A stretch of 64,000 nucleotides of DNA from Pseudanabaena sp. UWO311 (GTDB taxonomy: Bacteria > Cyanobacteriota > Cyanobacteriia > Pseudanabaenales > Pseudanabaenaceae): assembly GCF_006937785.1 (NCBI RefSeq), contig NZ_SJEE01000004.1, positions 204,336 through 268,335 on the forward strand, given 5' to 3'. The number at the start of each line of letters is the position of its first letter. Positions within the stretch are counted from its first letter, which is position 1. A program made the translations under genes and the position numbers. Below are positions 1 through 7,118 of the stretch, in pieces. The notes under the pieces were generated by a model, which searched no databases, was not told the origin of the DNA, and saw only the letters and a list, made by a program, of their open reading frames with translations.

Positions 1-1
1 T

Positions 2-550
2 TTGGTTGATGGTGATTTTCGGGTGATTGAATCCTTAGCGATTTTGGATTATCTGGAAGCCAAGTATCCCACTCCATCACTACTTCCCACTGATGCGATC
101 GCTCTGGCAAAGACGCGGATGGCGCAACTGGTTGCGCTCAATGAGTTACTACCTGCGTTCATTAGGCTAATCATTAATGAAGATAACCAAACCGAAAGAT
201 CCACAGACTGGGAGTTAGCTCGGCTACGCGCAATCAATACCTTAGTCTTTTTAGAGAACTTATTGGGTGATTCCCTCTACTTTGCTGGCGAACAACTCAC
301 AATGGCAGAAATTGTGGCTGGAACATTTGTTTATAGAATGCCTTCTCTGGGAATTCCTTTAACCGATTATCCAAAATTGCAAGTTTGGTCAGAACGATTA
401 TTATTGCGTCCCGCTTGGCAGCAGATTGAGCTAAGTTTAGAAGAGTGGAGTAATTTTAAACGGCATATAAAGGTAATTCCCAAAATCTGGGAGCGTCGCC
501 GCCGTCAACGAATTAGTTCTCTATCTGAGCAAAGACTACAACCAATCTAA
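2..550 (+). CDS. Glutathione S-transferase family protein (5' partial)
   Basis: The reading frame is already open at the window edge, so the start and most of the N-terminal thioredoxin-like domain lie outside. The visible part has the end of the GST N-domain (IESLAILDYLEAKYP, with the ES pair that normally contacts the glutathione gamma-glutamyl group) and then the all-helical C-terminal domain with the usual late motif AGEQLTMAEIVAG. This supports a soluble GST-fold protein, probably acting in detoxification or redox metabolism. The substrate cannot be told. The tail is basic (WERRRRQR). The TTG at position 2 is not a credible start. A strong hairpin follows the stop. Confidence 0.85.
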   Translation: MVDGDFRVIESLAILDYLEAKYPTPSLLPTDAIALAKTRMAQLVALNELLPAFIRLIINEDNQTERSTDWELARLRAINTLVFLENLLGDSLYFAGEQLTMAEIVAGTFVYRMPSLGIPLTDYPKLQVWSERLLLRPAWQQIELSLEEWSNFKRHIKVIPKIWERRRRQRISSLSEQRLQPI

Positions 551-584
551 TCATTCATCGCAATAGCCAATAATATATAAAATC

Positions 585-627
585 CCTAAATCTGTACCGC
601 CCGCTAAGCGGGCGGTACAGATTTAGG
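585..627. terminator. Perfect 21-bp-arm hairpin followed by T-tract
   Basis: The arms 585-605 and 607-627 are exact inverse complements around a single base, and a run of seven T follows at 633-639. It lies just after the GST gene and fits a rho-independent terminator. It also belongs to the dispersed palindrome family described in the findings. Confidence 0.7.
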
Positions 628-657
628 TTCTGTTTTTTTAATTATGCCGAGTTACTT

Positions 658-939
658 ATGCAATACGTTTTAATCATTCATGAAGTTGAAGCTTATCCAG
701 CTTGGAAAGCCATTTTTGACCAAGCCGCAGATATCAGAAAAAATGCTGGAGAAATCAGCTATCAGTTACTGCGTTACGACAATGATGCAAATAACATCGT
801 CCATTTCTCAGAGTGGGCTTCTCTTGATCAAGCACGACGCTTCTTCGAGTCCAACGAATTAGTAGAAATCAGAAAGAAAGCTGGCGTAAAAGCACCAAAC
901 TTTATCTACCTACATGAGATAGAACACGGTGTGCTATAG
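658..939 (+). CDS. Small ABM-like (dimeric alpha/beta barrel) protein
   Basis: This 93-residue protein has the pattern of antibiotic biosynthesis monooxygenase-like dimeric alpha/beta barrel proteins: an N-terminal strand (YVLIIHEV), a helix with AWKAIFDQAADIRKNAG, a central strand block ending in FSEWASLDQARRFF, and a last strand (NFIYLHEIE). Such proteins act as small monooxygenases, heme-degrading enzymes or stress proteins. No cofactor residue here lets me choose. It sits alone between two palindromes. The ATG start needs no adjustment. Confidence 0.6.
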   Translation: MQYVLIIHEVEAYPAWKAIFDQAADIRKNAGEISYQLLRYDNDANNIVHFSEWASLDQARRFFESNELVEIRKKAGVKAPNFIYLHEIEHGVL

Positions 940-940
940 C

Positions 941-1045
941 TTATAGCGATTTCCGACCAAACGAACCATAATAAATTTTTGAAAGTATTGCTTCGCAATA
1001 CTTTCAAAAATTTATTGGTTCGGATTTGAGTTCAAAGCGTTGTAA
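941..1045. repeat. Family B palindromic element, copy 1
   Basis: About 105 bp with conserved outer ends (AGCGATTTCCGACCAAACGA on the left, TTTGAGTTCAAAGCGTTGTA on the right) around a perfect inner stem of about 22 bp with a TTC loop near 992-994. It matches five other loci in this window in the ends but not in the inner arm sequence. Confidence 0.75.
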
Positions 1046-1121
1046 TTTTACGAGCGATCGCTACCAGTCACAAAAAATTTGGTATAGACTAGTGACTAGA
1101 TGTTATAAAGGAGCAAAAACT

Positions 1122-1460
1122 ATGATTTTTAAAACTATTTCGCTAGTCGCGACTAGTCTTGTCTCAGCCAGTATATTCGCAGCAGCTGGTGCGATCGCCC
1201 AAATTACACCCGCGCCAACCCTATCGGAGCAAACCTTACGTGAAGCTCAACAACAAGAAAGAAGCTCGCTTAGTGTCGGTGGCAGTAACCTCAACTTATT
1301 GCAACTAATTAATAATATCAACCTCGCTGGTGGCAAGTCTCCAGAGCAGTTTCGCGCTAGTCAAGCTGAATCCTTTGATGAGGCTGTGACCAATTTTAGA
1401 TCTCAACAACGTAAAGACGTGAAGATTTCGATTCCCGCAGCAAATACTCCAGCTAATTAA
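1122..1460 (+). CDS. Small secreted protein of unknown function
   Basis: The frame is open from 1026, but the ATG at 1122 has an AAAGGAG ribosome site eight bases upstream and starts a typical signal peptide (MIFKTISLVATSLVSASIFAAAGAIAQ, cleavage probably after AIA). The mature protein of about 87 residues is rich in Gln, Ser and Asn and contains LNLLQLINNINLAGG and a helical segment EQFRASQAESFDEAVTNFRSQ. I do not recognise a family. It is likely exported to the periplasm or outside. A perfect 24-bp hairpin begins just before the stop codon. Confidence 0.65.
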   Translation: MIFKTISLVATSLVSASIFAAAGAIAQITPAPTLSEQTLREAQQQERSSLSVGGSNLNLLQLINNINLAGGKSPEQFRASQAESFDEAVTNFRSQQRKDVKISIPAANTPAN

Positions 1461-1506
1461 TAATCCAAAAAATAATGGCTATGCCATTATTTTTTGGATT
1501 ATTAAT
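1456..1506. terminator. 24-bp perfect hairpin, bidirectional terminator candidate
   Basis: The arms 1456-1479 and 1483-1506 are exact complements with loop TAT. The right arm contains an AT-rich stretch that could act as a U-tract. It lies at the end of the small secreted protein gene. Confidence 0.65.
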
Positions 1507-1530
1507 TGGGTTTAATTCTCAACTCATAGT

Positions 1531-1577
1531 TGAAATAAAAAATAGCTAGCACTAAGTGCTAGCTATTTTTTATTTCA
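1531..1577. terminator. 23-bp perfect hairpin at the end of the TPR gene
   Basis: Arms 1531-1553 and 1555-1577 are complementary (TGAAATAAAAAATAGCTAGC and its inverse). The hairpin overlaps the last codons of the minus-strand TPR gene and so probably terminates it. Confidence 0.65.
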
Positions 1578-2364
1578 ACGTCAAAAACTTTTCGAGAGCC
1601 GTGACCAATGAGGGGGGCCAACGACGAATATTTTTTACCCAATTGATATCTCGATAGCGTGGATCAAGATTATCCACAGAGACCCAATTGCTCTCAGCTT
1701 CACCTTGTTTTTGATTTGCCCAAAGCGCCGCTGTCAGAGCAGCCCGCACATCCGTAAAATTCGGATATTTGCGTAATATATTTTTCATCGCCTTAATTGC
1801 TTCATCGCTTTTACCGATCTCGTACAGAGCGATCGCATTATTACCAAAAGCCGTACTAAAGCGCGAATTAACATTCATCGCAATTTGATAATCTGCGATC
1901 GCCTCTTCCCATTTGCCTAAGCCAGCTTTGGCATTACCACGATTGTTATAAGCTGCTGCATCCTTAGGATCAATTGCTAACACGCGATCATAATCCGCGA
2001 TCGCCTCTTCCCATTTGCCCAAGCTTTCCAAAGCCGCACCACGATTAAGATAAGGATCGGGGAAATTAGGCGCAAGTTCTACAGATTTGTTATAGTCTGC
2101 AAGCGCTTCTTGAGGACGGTTTTGGCTCATTTTTGAGTTGCCGCGATTGCTCCAACCTGCGGCATTGTCAGGATAGAGCTTGATTAAATCTGTCCAATAG
2201 CTCTCTGCGGCTGAAAATTCACCAGCATCTGTGGCGGTAAAGGCTTTTTTGACCAAGGCATCGAGTTGAGTTGATTCGGCTTCGGTAATGTTGAGTTGAG
2301 CTTGCACTGGTGCAGGATTCAAAAGTAAACATAAGGCAAGAAAAAGTGCAAATAGCGATCGCAT
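1570..2364 (-). CDS. Secreted TPR-repeat protein
   Basis: I start at the ATG at 2364, because it opens a clear signal peptide (MRSLFALFLALCLLLNPAPVQAQ). The frame is open 32 codons further upstream, but that part is not signal-like. After the signal come about five tetratricopeptide repeats (for example WEEAIADYDRVLAIDPKDAA and WEEAIADYQIAMNVN), spanning most of the roughly 264 residues. TPR proteins of this type act as periplasmic or thylakoid-lumen scaffolds for complex assembly. The partner is unknown. Two of the repeats are almost identical in DNA (both contain TCGCCTCTTCCCATTTGCC), suggesting recent internal repeat duplication. Spacing to neighbours shows no operon. Confidence 0.8.
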   Translation of the reverse strand: MRSLFALFLALCLLLNPAPVQAQLNITEAESTQLDALVKKAFTATDAGEFSAAESYWTDLIKLYPDNAAGWSNRGNSKMSQNRPQEALADYNKSVELAPNFPDPYLNRGAALESLGKWEEAIADYDRVLAIDPKDAAAYNNRGNAKAGLGKWEEAIADYQIAMNVNSRFSTAFGNNAIALYEIGKSDEAIKAMKNILRKYPNFTDVRAALTAALWANQKQGEAESNWVSVDNLDPRYRDINWVKNIRRWPPSLVTALEKFLTLK

Positions 2365-2469
2365 AAGTATTGAATCCTTGCCAAAAGTGGAGATTGTTTT
2401 TTGTCTTAATATATCAGGCTGAGAGATTAATTGTGCCTTGCTAATTAGGGACTTACGCAATATATCGAT

Positions 2470-2514
2470 CCCAAAAATATATCGGCGGGCTACGCCCGCC
2501 GATATATTTTTGGG
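2470..2514. terminator. Family A hairpin (21-bp arms)
   Basis: Arms 2470-2490 and 2494-2514 are exact complements (CCCAAAAATATATCGGCGGG and its inverse) with loop TAC. It lies between the TPR gene start and the end of the PATAN gene, so it can end the minus-strand signalling operon. Confidence 0.65.
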
Positions 2515-2580
2515 TTTTTAATTCCGCTGAGCTACTTACGTTTTCGGGAATTAGAAACTAACTCTGTAAGGCAAGCTTAG

Positions 2581-3438
2581 TTAAGCATTAGCTTTAATCT
2601 TAAGATGACCTAAGAGGTTTTGTAAGAATGCATGGCTCGGGAATGAATTGGAGCTTCCTGATGGGACTGTCATTTGCATTTCAAGATCTTGTTTCTGTGA
2701 TGGCATCTCAACAGCGATGAAGGGAACTTCTTCTACTAGTCCCATAGTCATTAGTCGAAATGCAACTTGTTGGATCTTGTCAAGCGGCAATTTCAAGTGC
2801 TTAGCAATATTCTGAAGTGAGACATCTCCTTTAGTAAACTCCCACACCTGTGATTCTAGTTGGTTCAAGCGTAATTGGGGCTTACCAGTGATTGCACTGA
2901 CAATACCTGAAGACGCTTCTGGAAGCTTATCTAAAAGCATAGTCCAATCTTTTAAAGCTCGTAGACCAGCTAAGGTCACTTCACTAGGTGGAGCCTTTAA
3001 CCCTGTCAATTCCGAATTAGGCGCTACTACATTAGCCTCAAACTGAAACTGTCCATCTTGCAACTCGAATAGTTTGCAAACCTGTTGTAATACCTGCTGA
3101 CTAAACAACATTTTCAGTTGTTCCGCTTCTAGTAAACCCTGTTCTTTCAGACATAGCCCAGCGGGTTGATCGATAGGACATACTTCTGTAATGCGAGATG
3201 CAACTCCTGTACTCACCCATCCCCGTTTTTGAATCATCGACAACAACCCATTTCCATCAATCCTATCTCCCGCTGCAATAATATTTCCTTGTTTAAACCA
3301 AATGCGAAATATCTTGCCTGGATACAATGGATTTTGAGAGCGTTCTTGAATACTTAAACGCCCTGTCTTATTTCCCTGTTCAAGCAGTCGAAAAATCTCT
3401 GGAAGGGAGAATTCGGATAGATACCCTGAAATAGCCAT
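2581..3438 (-). CDS. PATAN/DUF4388 domain protein
   Basis: The N-terminus (ISGYLSEFSLPEIFRLLEQG and KTGRLSI, then IWFKQGNIIAAG) is the DUF4388/PATAN signature, a domain found in PatA-type regulators and in response regulators that bind partner proteins in cyanobacterial phototaxis and heterocyst control. The rest (to 285 aa) has a helical middle and a winged-helix-like segment near residues 195-240 (QVWEFTKGDVSLQNIAKHLK). There is no receiver domain. It is the last gene of a same-strand cluster with an MglA-like GTPase and Roadblock proteins, so it is probably the output or adaptor protein of that switch. The role is inferred from domain and context. Confidence 0.8.
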   Translation of the reverse strand: MAISGYLSEFSLPEIFRLLEQGNKTGRLSIQERSQNPLYPGKIFRIWFKQGNIIAAGDRIDGNGLLSMIQKRGWVSTGVASRITEVCPIDQPAGLCLKEQGLLEAEQLKMLFSQQVLQQVCKLFELQDGQFQFEANVVAPNSELTGLKAPPSEVTLAGLRALKDWTMLLDKLPEASSGIVSAITGKPQLRLNQLESQVWEFTKGDVSLQNIAKHLKLPLDKIQQVAFRLMTMGLVEEVPFIAVEMPSQKQDLEMQMTVPSGSSNSFPSHAFLQNLLGHLKIKANA

Positions 3439-3514
3439 GACTTAACTCCTTTGATTATGCAAAAAATCAGAATAAAAGAAACAGAATAAAATAGATTGAA
3501 AGAACTAGGAATGC

Positions 3515-4054
3515 TTAGACCAAACAAACTTGCATGGAATGCTGAATCAGGGTAACAATGGCTTGAGCCACTGATGACTGTTCATTAGCATTAACTGTTA
3601 TGAACGGAGGTCGGGTTTTAGGATCGATATACCCTAGTGCGATCGCAATATTTTCTGAATGCCAAGCATCGGGACAGTCCGTATGAGTCAGCCCAACAAC
3701 CATTGGCAGCTTTTGTCGTTGATTCATAAAGCTAGCAATTCGACGGGCATAGCGAAACTCGGCTGGACGATGCGCTGCAACAAGCAAGACATAGGCATGA
3801 GCTTGCTTAATCAAGATATCCCACATAAAGTCAAATCGGGATTGTCCAGGAGTCCCATACAGATGCAGAGCCATTTCTGGTCCAAACTGCAAGCGACCGA
3901 AATCAAAGGCAACAGTAGTTCTGGGCTTCAATTCTGCGGTTTCGTCAGTCGCTTGACGGTCAGTGTCAACAACTTCAATTTCACTGACAGATCTGATAAA
4001 AGTGGACTTCCCAGCCCCGACTGGCCCAGTCACAACCAAACGCATAATTTCCAT
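3515..4054 (-). CDS. MglA-like small GTPase
   Basis: I use the ATG at 4054 (protein starts MEIMRLVVTG); the longer frame begins with TTG. About 179 residues. It shows a P-loop GPVGAGKST, switch-region TTVAFDFGR, the G3-like GTPGQ in place of DxxGQ, and a THTD motif for guanine recognition. This layout is that of the bacterial Rag/MglA-like GTPases that pair with Roadblock/LC7 proteins acting as their GAP or exchange partners. It lies between the PATAN gene and the Roadblock gene on the same strand. It probably switches polarity, motility or surface structures, but no target can be seen here. Confidence 0.85.
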   Translation of the reverse strand: MEIMRLVVTGPVGAGKSTFIRSVSEIEVVDTDRQATDETAELKPRTTVAFDFGRLQFGPEMALHLYGTPGQSRFDFMWDILIKQAHAYVLLVAAHRPAEFRYARRIASFMNQRQKLPMVVGLTHTDCPDAWHSENIAIALGYIDPKTRPPFITVNANEQSSVAQAIVTLIQHSMQVCLV

Positions 4055-4079
4055 AATGTTCAAGTGAATGACTGCAAAG

Positions 4080-4207
4080 TAGACTTAATCGGAAATAAAA
4101 CAGCCAAAATGCCATCAAACTCTTATGCAGTAAGCATTTTATCGATTTCTTGGGTGTTTCTGAAAACCTTATGTAGTAAGGCTTTCACTTATTTCCGATT
4201 AAGTCTA
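4080..4207. mobile_element. MITE-like element, 128 bp, 18-bp perfect terminal inverted repeats
   Basis: The ends TAGACTTAATCGGAAATA (4080-4097) and its exact inverse complement (4190-4207) enclose 92 bp with no reading frame. Both ends carry TA, the target duplicated by IS630/Tc1-mariner transposases. It sits in the leader between the Roadblock gene and the GTPase gene, so it may alter their co-transcription. The family is inferred from TA ends and size only. Confidence 0.5.
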
Positions 4208-4290
4208 GTGTAATGCAGATAAACTAAAAGGTATGATGCTCTATTTATATCTGCATTAATATCATCAATTGCTCAGCATCGACTAAGCGA

Positions 4291-4662
4291 TTATTTTAAA
4301 ATCTGCTTGATTTCTGAAACAATCCGCTTAATTTCCAACATCAAAATCCCCTGCTTTGCCTTTTGATCAGCCAATACTAGAAGTACAGCATCATCACCAC
4401 AGCTTGTCAGAATACCGTAACCTTTGTCGCCTTCAACAAATATGCGCTCAATACCACCTCTGGCAAGTTCTTGTCCGATTCTTTCACCGAGAGACAGCAT
4501 GGCAGCAGACATGGCCGATACTCGTTCTTCATCCATTGCACCTGGCAAGGTCGAAGCCAAGGGTAAACCATCTGGAGTAACGAGAGCCGCACCCTGAACA
4601 TCGCTAGTTGCGGATACAAAATTTTGTAGAACGAGACTAAGTTTTTCTGTGTTAATTGCCAC
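4291..4662 (-). CDS. Roadblock/LC7 domain protein, copy A
   Basis: This 123-aa protein is a single Roadblock/LC7 domain: an N-terminal helix (LSLVLQNFVSATSDVQGAAL), a beta hairpin (VTPDGLPLASTLPG), a long helix with ERVSAMSAAMLSLGERIG, and the strand pair RIFVEGDKGYGILTSCGDDA followed by VLLVLAD. These proteins dimerise and regulate MglA/Rag-type GTPases, and one lies immediately downstream here. It follows its 158-aa partner by 58 bp. The amino-acid sequence is identical to that of copy B at 5659-6030, although the DNA differs at scattered synonymous sites. Confidence 0.9.
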   Translation of the reverse strand: MAINTEKLSLVLQNFVSATSDVQGAALVTPDGLPLASTLPGAMDEERVSAMSAAMLSLGERIGQELARGGIERIFVEGDKGYGILTSCGDDAVLLVLADQKAKQGILMLEIKRIVSEIKQILK

Positions 4663-4720
4663 TATGAAATTCTCCTAATTAAGTACAAATGATACACAAA
4701 ACAATTAATTCGATGAAGTC

Positions 4721-5197
4721 TTAGGCGAGGACTTCAAACTCAATAACATCATGAGAACCGCCACGCAGAACTGATTCTGTTTGCTTGCCACGAAGACGTT
4801 TGCCAGTGACTTTTTCTAGTACCCCTTGTACTGCTCCCAACGTGAATGTTAGTTTGCGAGGAGATCCTTGAGGCTCGCCAGCAGAGCAAATTGTTTCGCG
4901 ACAATAAGCTAAAATCGTTTCTCCCGATTCGACAATTTTGTCGATAATGCAAAGCCTTGTGCCATCTTTCCCCAAGGCAGCTTGCAGCTTAGGAACGATT
5001 TCGGCGTTAGCAATACCTTTGCCTGTAAGACCAAGCTGTTCAGCTACTTGCTTACCACGGTTACGACCAGCAGAAATTAGAGCGATCGCGGCGGCTTTTT
5101 CCCCTAGAGCTTCTTCAGTACCGACAACTACTGCTTTGAAGCAAACTATACTACTGAAATCACCAAGTTCGTTACGCATTTGTGAAGTATTGGACAT
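4721..5197 (-). CDS. Roadblock-associated 158-aa protein, copy A (V4R-like?)
   Basis: I place the start at the ATG at 5197 (MSNTSQMRNELGDFS), with TAGG about eight bases upstream; the frame continues upstream with a less likely start. I do not recognise the family firmly. The C-terminal pattern (LGAVQGVLEKVTGK, then ESVLRGGSHDVIEFEV) resembles the end of V4R ligand-binding domains, but the usual cysteines are absent, so this is a guess. It is always next to the Roadblock gene here, in both tandem copies, so it likely works with it in the GTPase switch. It differs from copy B at five residues clustered between about 60 and 90. Confidence 0.55.
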   Translation of the reverse strand: MSNTSQMRNELGDFSSIVCFKAVVVGTEEALGEKAAAIALISAGRNRGKQVAEQLGLTGKGIANAEIVPKLQAALGKDGTRLCIIDKIVESGETILAYCRETICSAGEPQGSPRKLTFTLGAVQGVLEKVTGKRLRGKQTESVLRGGSHDVIEFEVLA

Positions 5198-5483
5198 AGT
5201 AAAACCTAAATATTTACATTGATGTGTAGTGCATACCTTCATCTTGAAAGCATCAAAATTACTACTTTAGTGAAGTCACATGTACTCTATTCCCACCAGA
5301 AAATATTCGTCGGAAATGTTGATATACAGTGCTTATATCCCCTATATAGAGTTAGACTCTATCCCCCTGATAAGACTAATTAGTAGTTTTTTCCTGCTTC
5401 ACTTACTCTAGTGGCTATAGCTAGCTACAGTGTCAAGGGGGACAAAAAAAAGTTGCTATTATAAAAACTTATCAATCATTTTG
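5198..5483 (-). promoter_or_regulatory. Duplicated leader/promoter region A
   Basis: This AT-rich stretch upstream of copy A matches 6566-6851 upstream of copy B almost base for base (for example CCCACCAGAAAATATTCGTC and GGCTATAGCTAGCTACAGTG). Similarity stops abruptly after TATCAATCATTTTG. The conservation of non-coding sequence beyond the start means each gene pair carries its own control region. I cannot assign the -10 box. Confidence 0.55.
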
Positions 5484-5524
5484 TTAAGCTTTTACCAATT
5501 CCTATAGATACTCCCTTCCCAGTG

Positions 5525-5567
5525 AAGGATTAGCGTTGCGGCGCTTCGCGCCACAACGCTAATCCTT
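5525..5567. terminator. Family A hairpin (20-bp arms, TTC loop)
   Basis: Arms 5525-5544 and 5548-5567 pair with one mismatch around the core GCGGCGC-TTC-GCGCC. It separates the two tandem copies of the Roadblock pair, so it may end transcription of copy B. Confidence 0.6.
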
Positions 5568-5658
5568 GGTTTTTGGTGTCTATTTCTTTGATGCGAAGGG
5601 AGTTCTTAATAATTTCTGATTTTGAGCTTGCCGCTGAGCCTGATAATTGATTCAACGT

Positions 5659-6030
5659 TTATTTCAGAATCTGCTTGATTTCTGAAACAATCCGCTTAAT
5701 TTCCAACATCAAAATCCCCTGCTTTGCCTTTTGATCAGCCAATACTAGAAGTACGGCATCATCACCACAGCTGGTCAGAATACCATAGCCCTTGTCGCCT
5801 TCAACAAATATGCGCTCAATACCACCTCTGGCAAGTTCTTGTCCGATTCTTTCCCCCAAAGACAGCATGGCAGCAGACATGGCCGATACTCGTTCTTCAT
5901 CCATTGCACCTGGCAAGGTCGAAGCCAAGGGTAAACCATCTGGTGTGACGAGAGCTGCACCCTGAACATCGCTAGTTGCGGATACAAAATTTTGTAGAAC
6001 GAGACTAAGTTTTTCTGTGTTAATTGCCAC
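5659..6030 (-). CDS. Roadblock/LC7 domain protein, copy B
   Basis: Protein sequence is identical over all 123 residues to copy A, 1368 bp away, while the DNA shows synonymous differences (for example TTCCCCCAAAGAC against TTCACCGAGAGAC). The same residues mark the Roadblock fold, and the same partner gene precedes it. Identity at the protein level with silent change in DNA indicates either strong selection on the interface or repeated gene conversion. It is likely a regulator of the nearby GTPase. Two identical products could raise the dose or allow separate control of the two operons. Confidence 0.9.
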   Translation of the reverse strand: MAINTEKLSLVLQNFVSATSDVQGAALVTPDGLPLASTLPGAMDEERVSAMSAAMLSLGERIGQELARGGIERIFVEGDKGYGILTSCGDDAVLLVLADQKAKQGILMLEIKRIVSEIKQILK

Positions 6031-6088
6031 TATGAAATTCTCCTAATTAAGTACAAATGATACACAAAACAATTAAATCGATAAAGTC

Positions 6089-6565
6089 TTAGGCGAGGAC
6101 TTCAAACTCAATAACATCATGAGAACCGCCACGCAGAACTGATTCTGTTTGCTTGCCACGAAGACGTTTGCCAGTGACTTTTTCTAGTACCCCTTGTACT
6201 GCTCCCAACGTGAATGTTAGTTTGCGAGGAGATCCTTGAGGCTCGCCAGCAGAGCAAATTGTTTCGCGACAATAAGCTAAAATCGTTTCTCCCGATTCGA
6301 CAATTTTGTCGATAATACAAAGCTTTGTTCCATCTTTCCCCAATGCAGCCTGAAGCATTGGAATAATTTCCGCGTTAGCCAGACCTTTCCCCTCAAGACC
6401 AAGCTGTTCAGCTACTTGCTTACCACGGTTACGACCAGCAGAAATTAGAGCGATCGCAGCAGCTTTTTCCCCTAGAGCTTCTTCAGTACCGACAACTACT
6501 GCTTTGAAGCAAACTATACTACTGAAATCACCAAGTTCGTTACGCATTTGTGAAGTATTGGACAT
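6089..6565 (-). CDS. Roadblock-associated 158-aa protein, copy B
   Basis: The same protein as copy A except for five substitutions in one block: LEGKGLANAEIIPMLQ here against LTGKGIANAEIVPKLQ in copy A, plus K for R shortly after. Start at the ATG at 6565 by the same reasoning as in copy A. First gene of the duplicated pair on the minus strand, with its own leader. Because only this short block varies, it may carry the specificity that separates the two copies. Family uncertain. Confidence 0.55.
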   Translation of the reverse strand: MSNTSQMRNELGDFSSIVCFKAVVVGTEEALGEKAAAIALISAGRNRGKQVAEQLGLEGKGLANAEIIPMLQAALGKDGTKLCIIDKIVESGETILAYCRETICSAGEPQGSPRKLTFTLGAVQGVLEKVTGKRLRGKQTESVLRGGSHDVIEFEVLA

Positions 6566-6851
6566 AGTAAAACCTAAATATTTACATTGATGTGTAGTGC
6601 ATACCTTCATCTTGAAAGTATCAAGATTACTACTTTAGTGATGTCACACGTACTCTATTCCCACCAGAAAATATTCGTCGGAAATGTTGATATACAGTGC
6701 TCATATCCCCTATATAGAGTTAGACTCTATCCCCTGCTTGATAAGACTAGTTAGTAGTTTTTTCCTGCTTCACTTACTCTAGTGGCTATAGCTAGCTACA
6801 GTGTCAAGGGGGACAAAAAAAAGTTGCTATTATAAAAACTTATCAATCATT
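6566..6851 (-). promoter_or_regulatory. Duplicated leader/promoter region B
   Basis: Near-identical to the region upstream of copy A (see 5198-5483), with a few changes such as CCCCTGCTTGATAAGACTAG against CCCCCTGATAAGACTAATTA. It marks the upstream border of the 1368-bp tandem duplication. Confidence 0.55.
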
Positions 6852-6916
6852 TTGATAGAGTCTAATCAATGCTTTTTGTATATAGAAAAAAAGAGTTAGC
6901 TAATACAAACGCCCCC

Positions 6917-6961
6917 CCAGAAGATGAGTGGCGGCGCAAAGCGTCGCCACTCATCTTCTGG
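6917..6961. repeat. Family A hairpin
   Basis: Arms 6917-6937 and 6941-6961 pair with one mismatch around GGCGGCGC-AAA-GCGTCGCC. It stands in the 507-bp gap between the signalling operon and the MerR gene. No other gene is seen in this gap. Confidence 0.6.
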
Positions 6962-7046
6962 TTTTATGTCCTAATCAAAACTTGCTTTGCTGTAGAACTA
7001 TTGGAATAATCAGGTGCTGAGATAAAAAAGTTGTCTTGTGTTGTAA

Positions 7047-7116
7047 GTACCTATGCAGAATAATTATGCAACCCCATAAGGTTGCGACCCTAAGGGTCGC
7101 AACCTTATGGGGTTGC
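7047..7116. repeat. Hairpin with 24-bp perfect arms and conserved leader
   Basis: Arms 7068-7091 and 7093-7116 are exact complements. The 20 bases before it (TAAGTACCTATGCAGAATAA) recur before the hairpin at 38620 (TAAGTACCTGTGCAGAATAA), so this is a distinct sub-family with a conserved flank. It directly follows the MerR gene's stop. Confidence 0.65.
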
Positions 7117-7118
7117 AA

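Noticed and set aside
1026..1121. Upstream extension of the small secreted protein
   Set aside because: The extension is not signal-like, and a strong ribosome site stands before the ATG at 1122.
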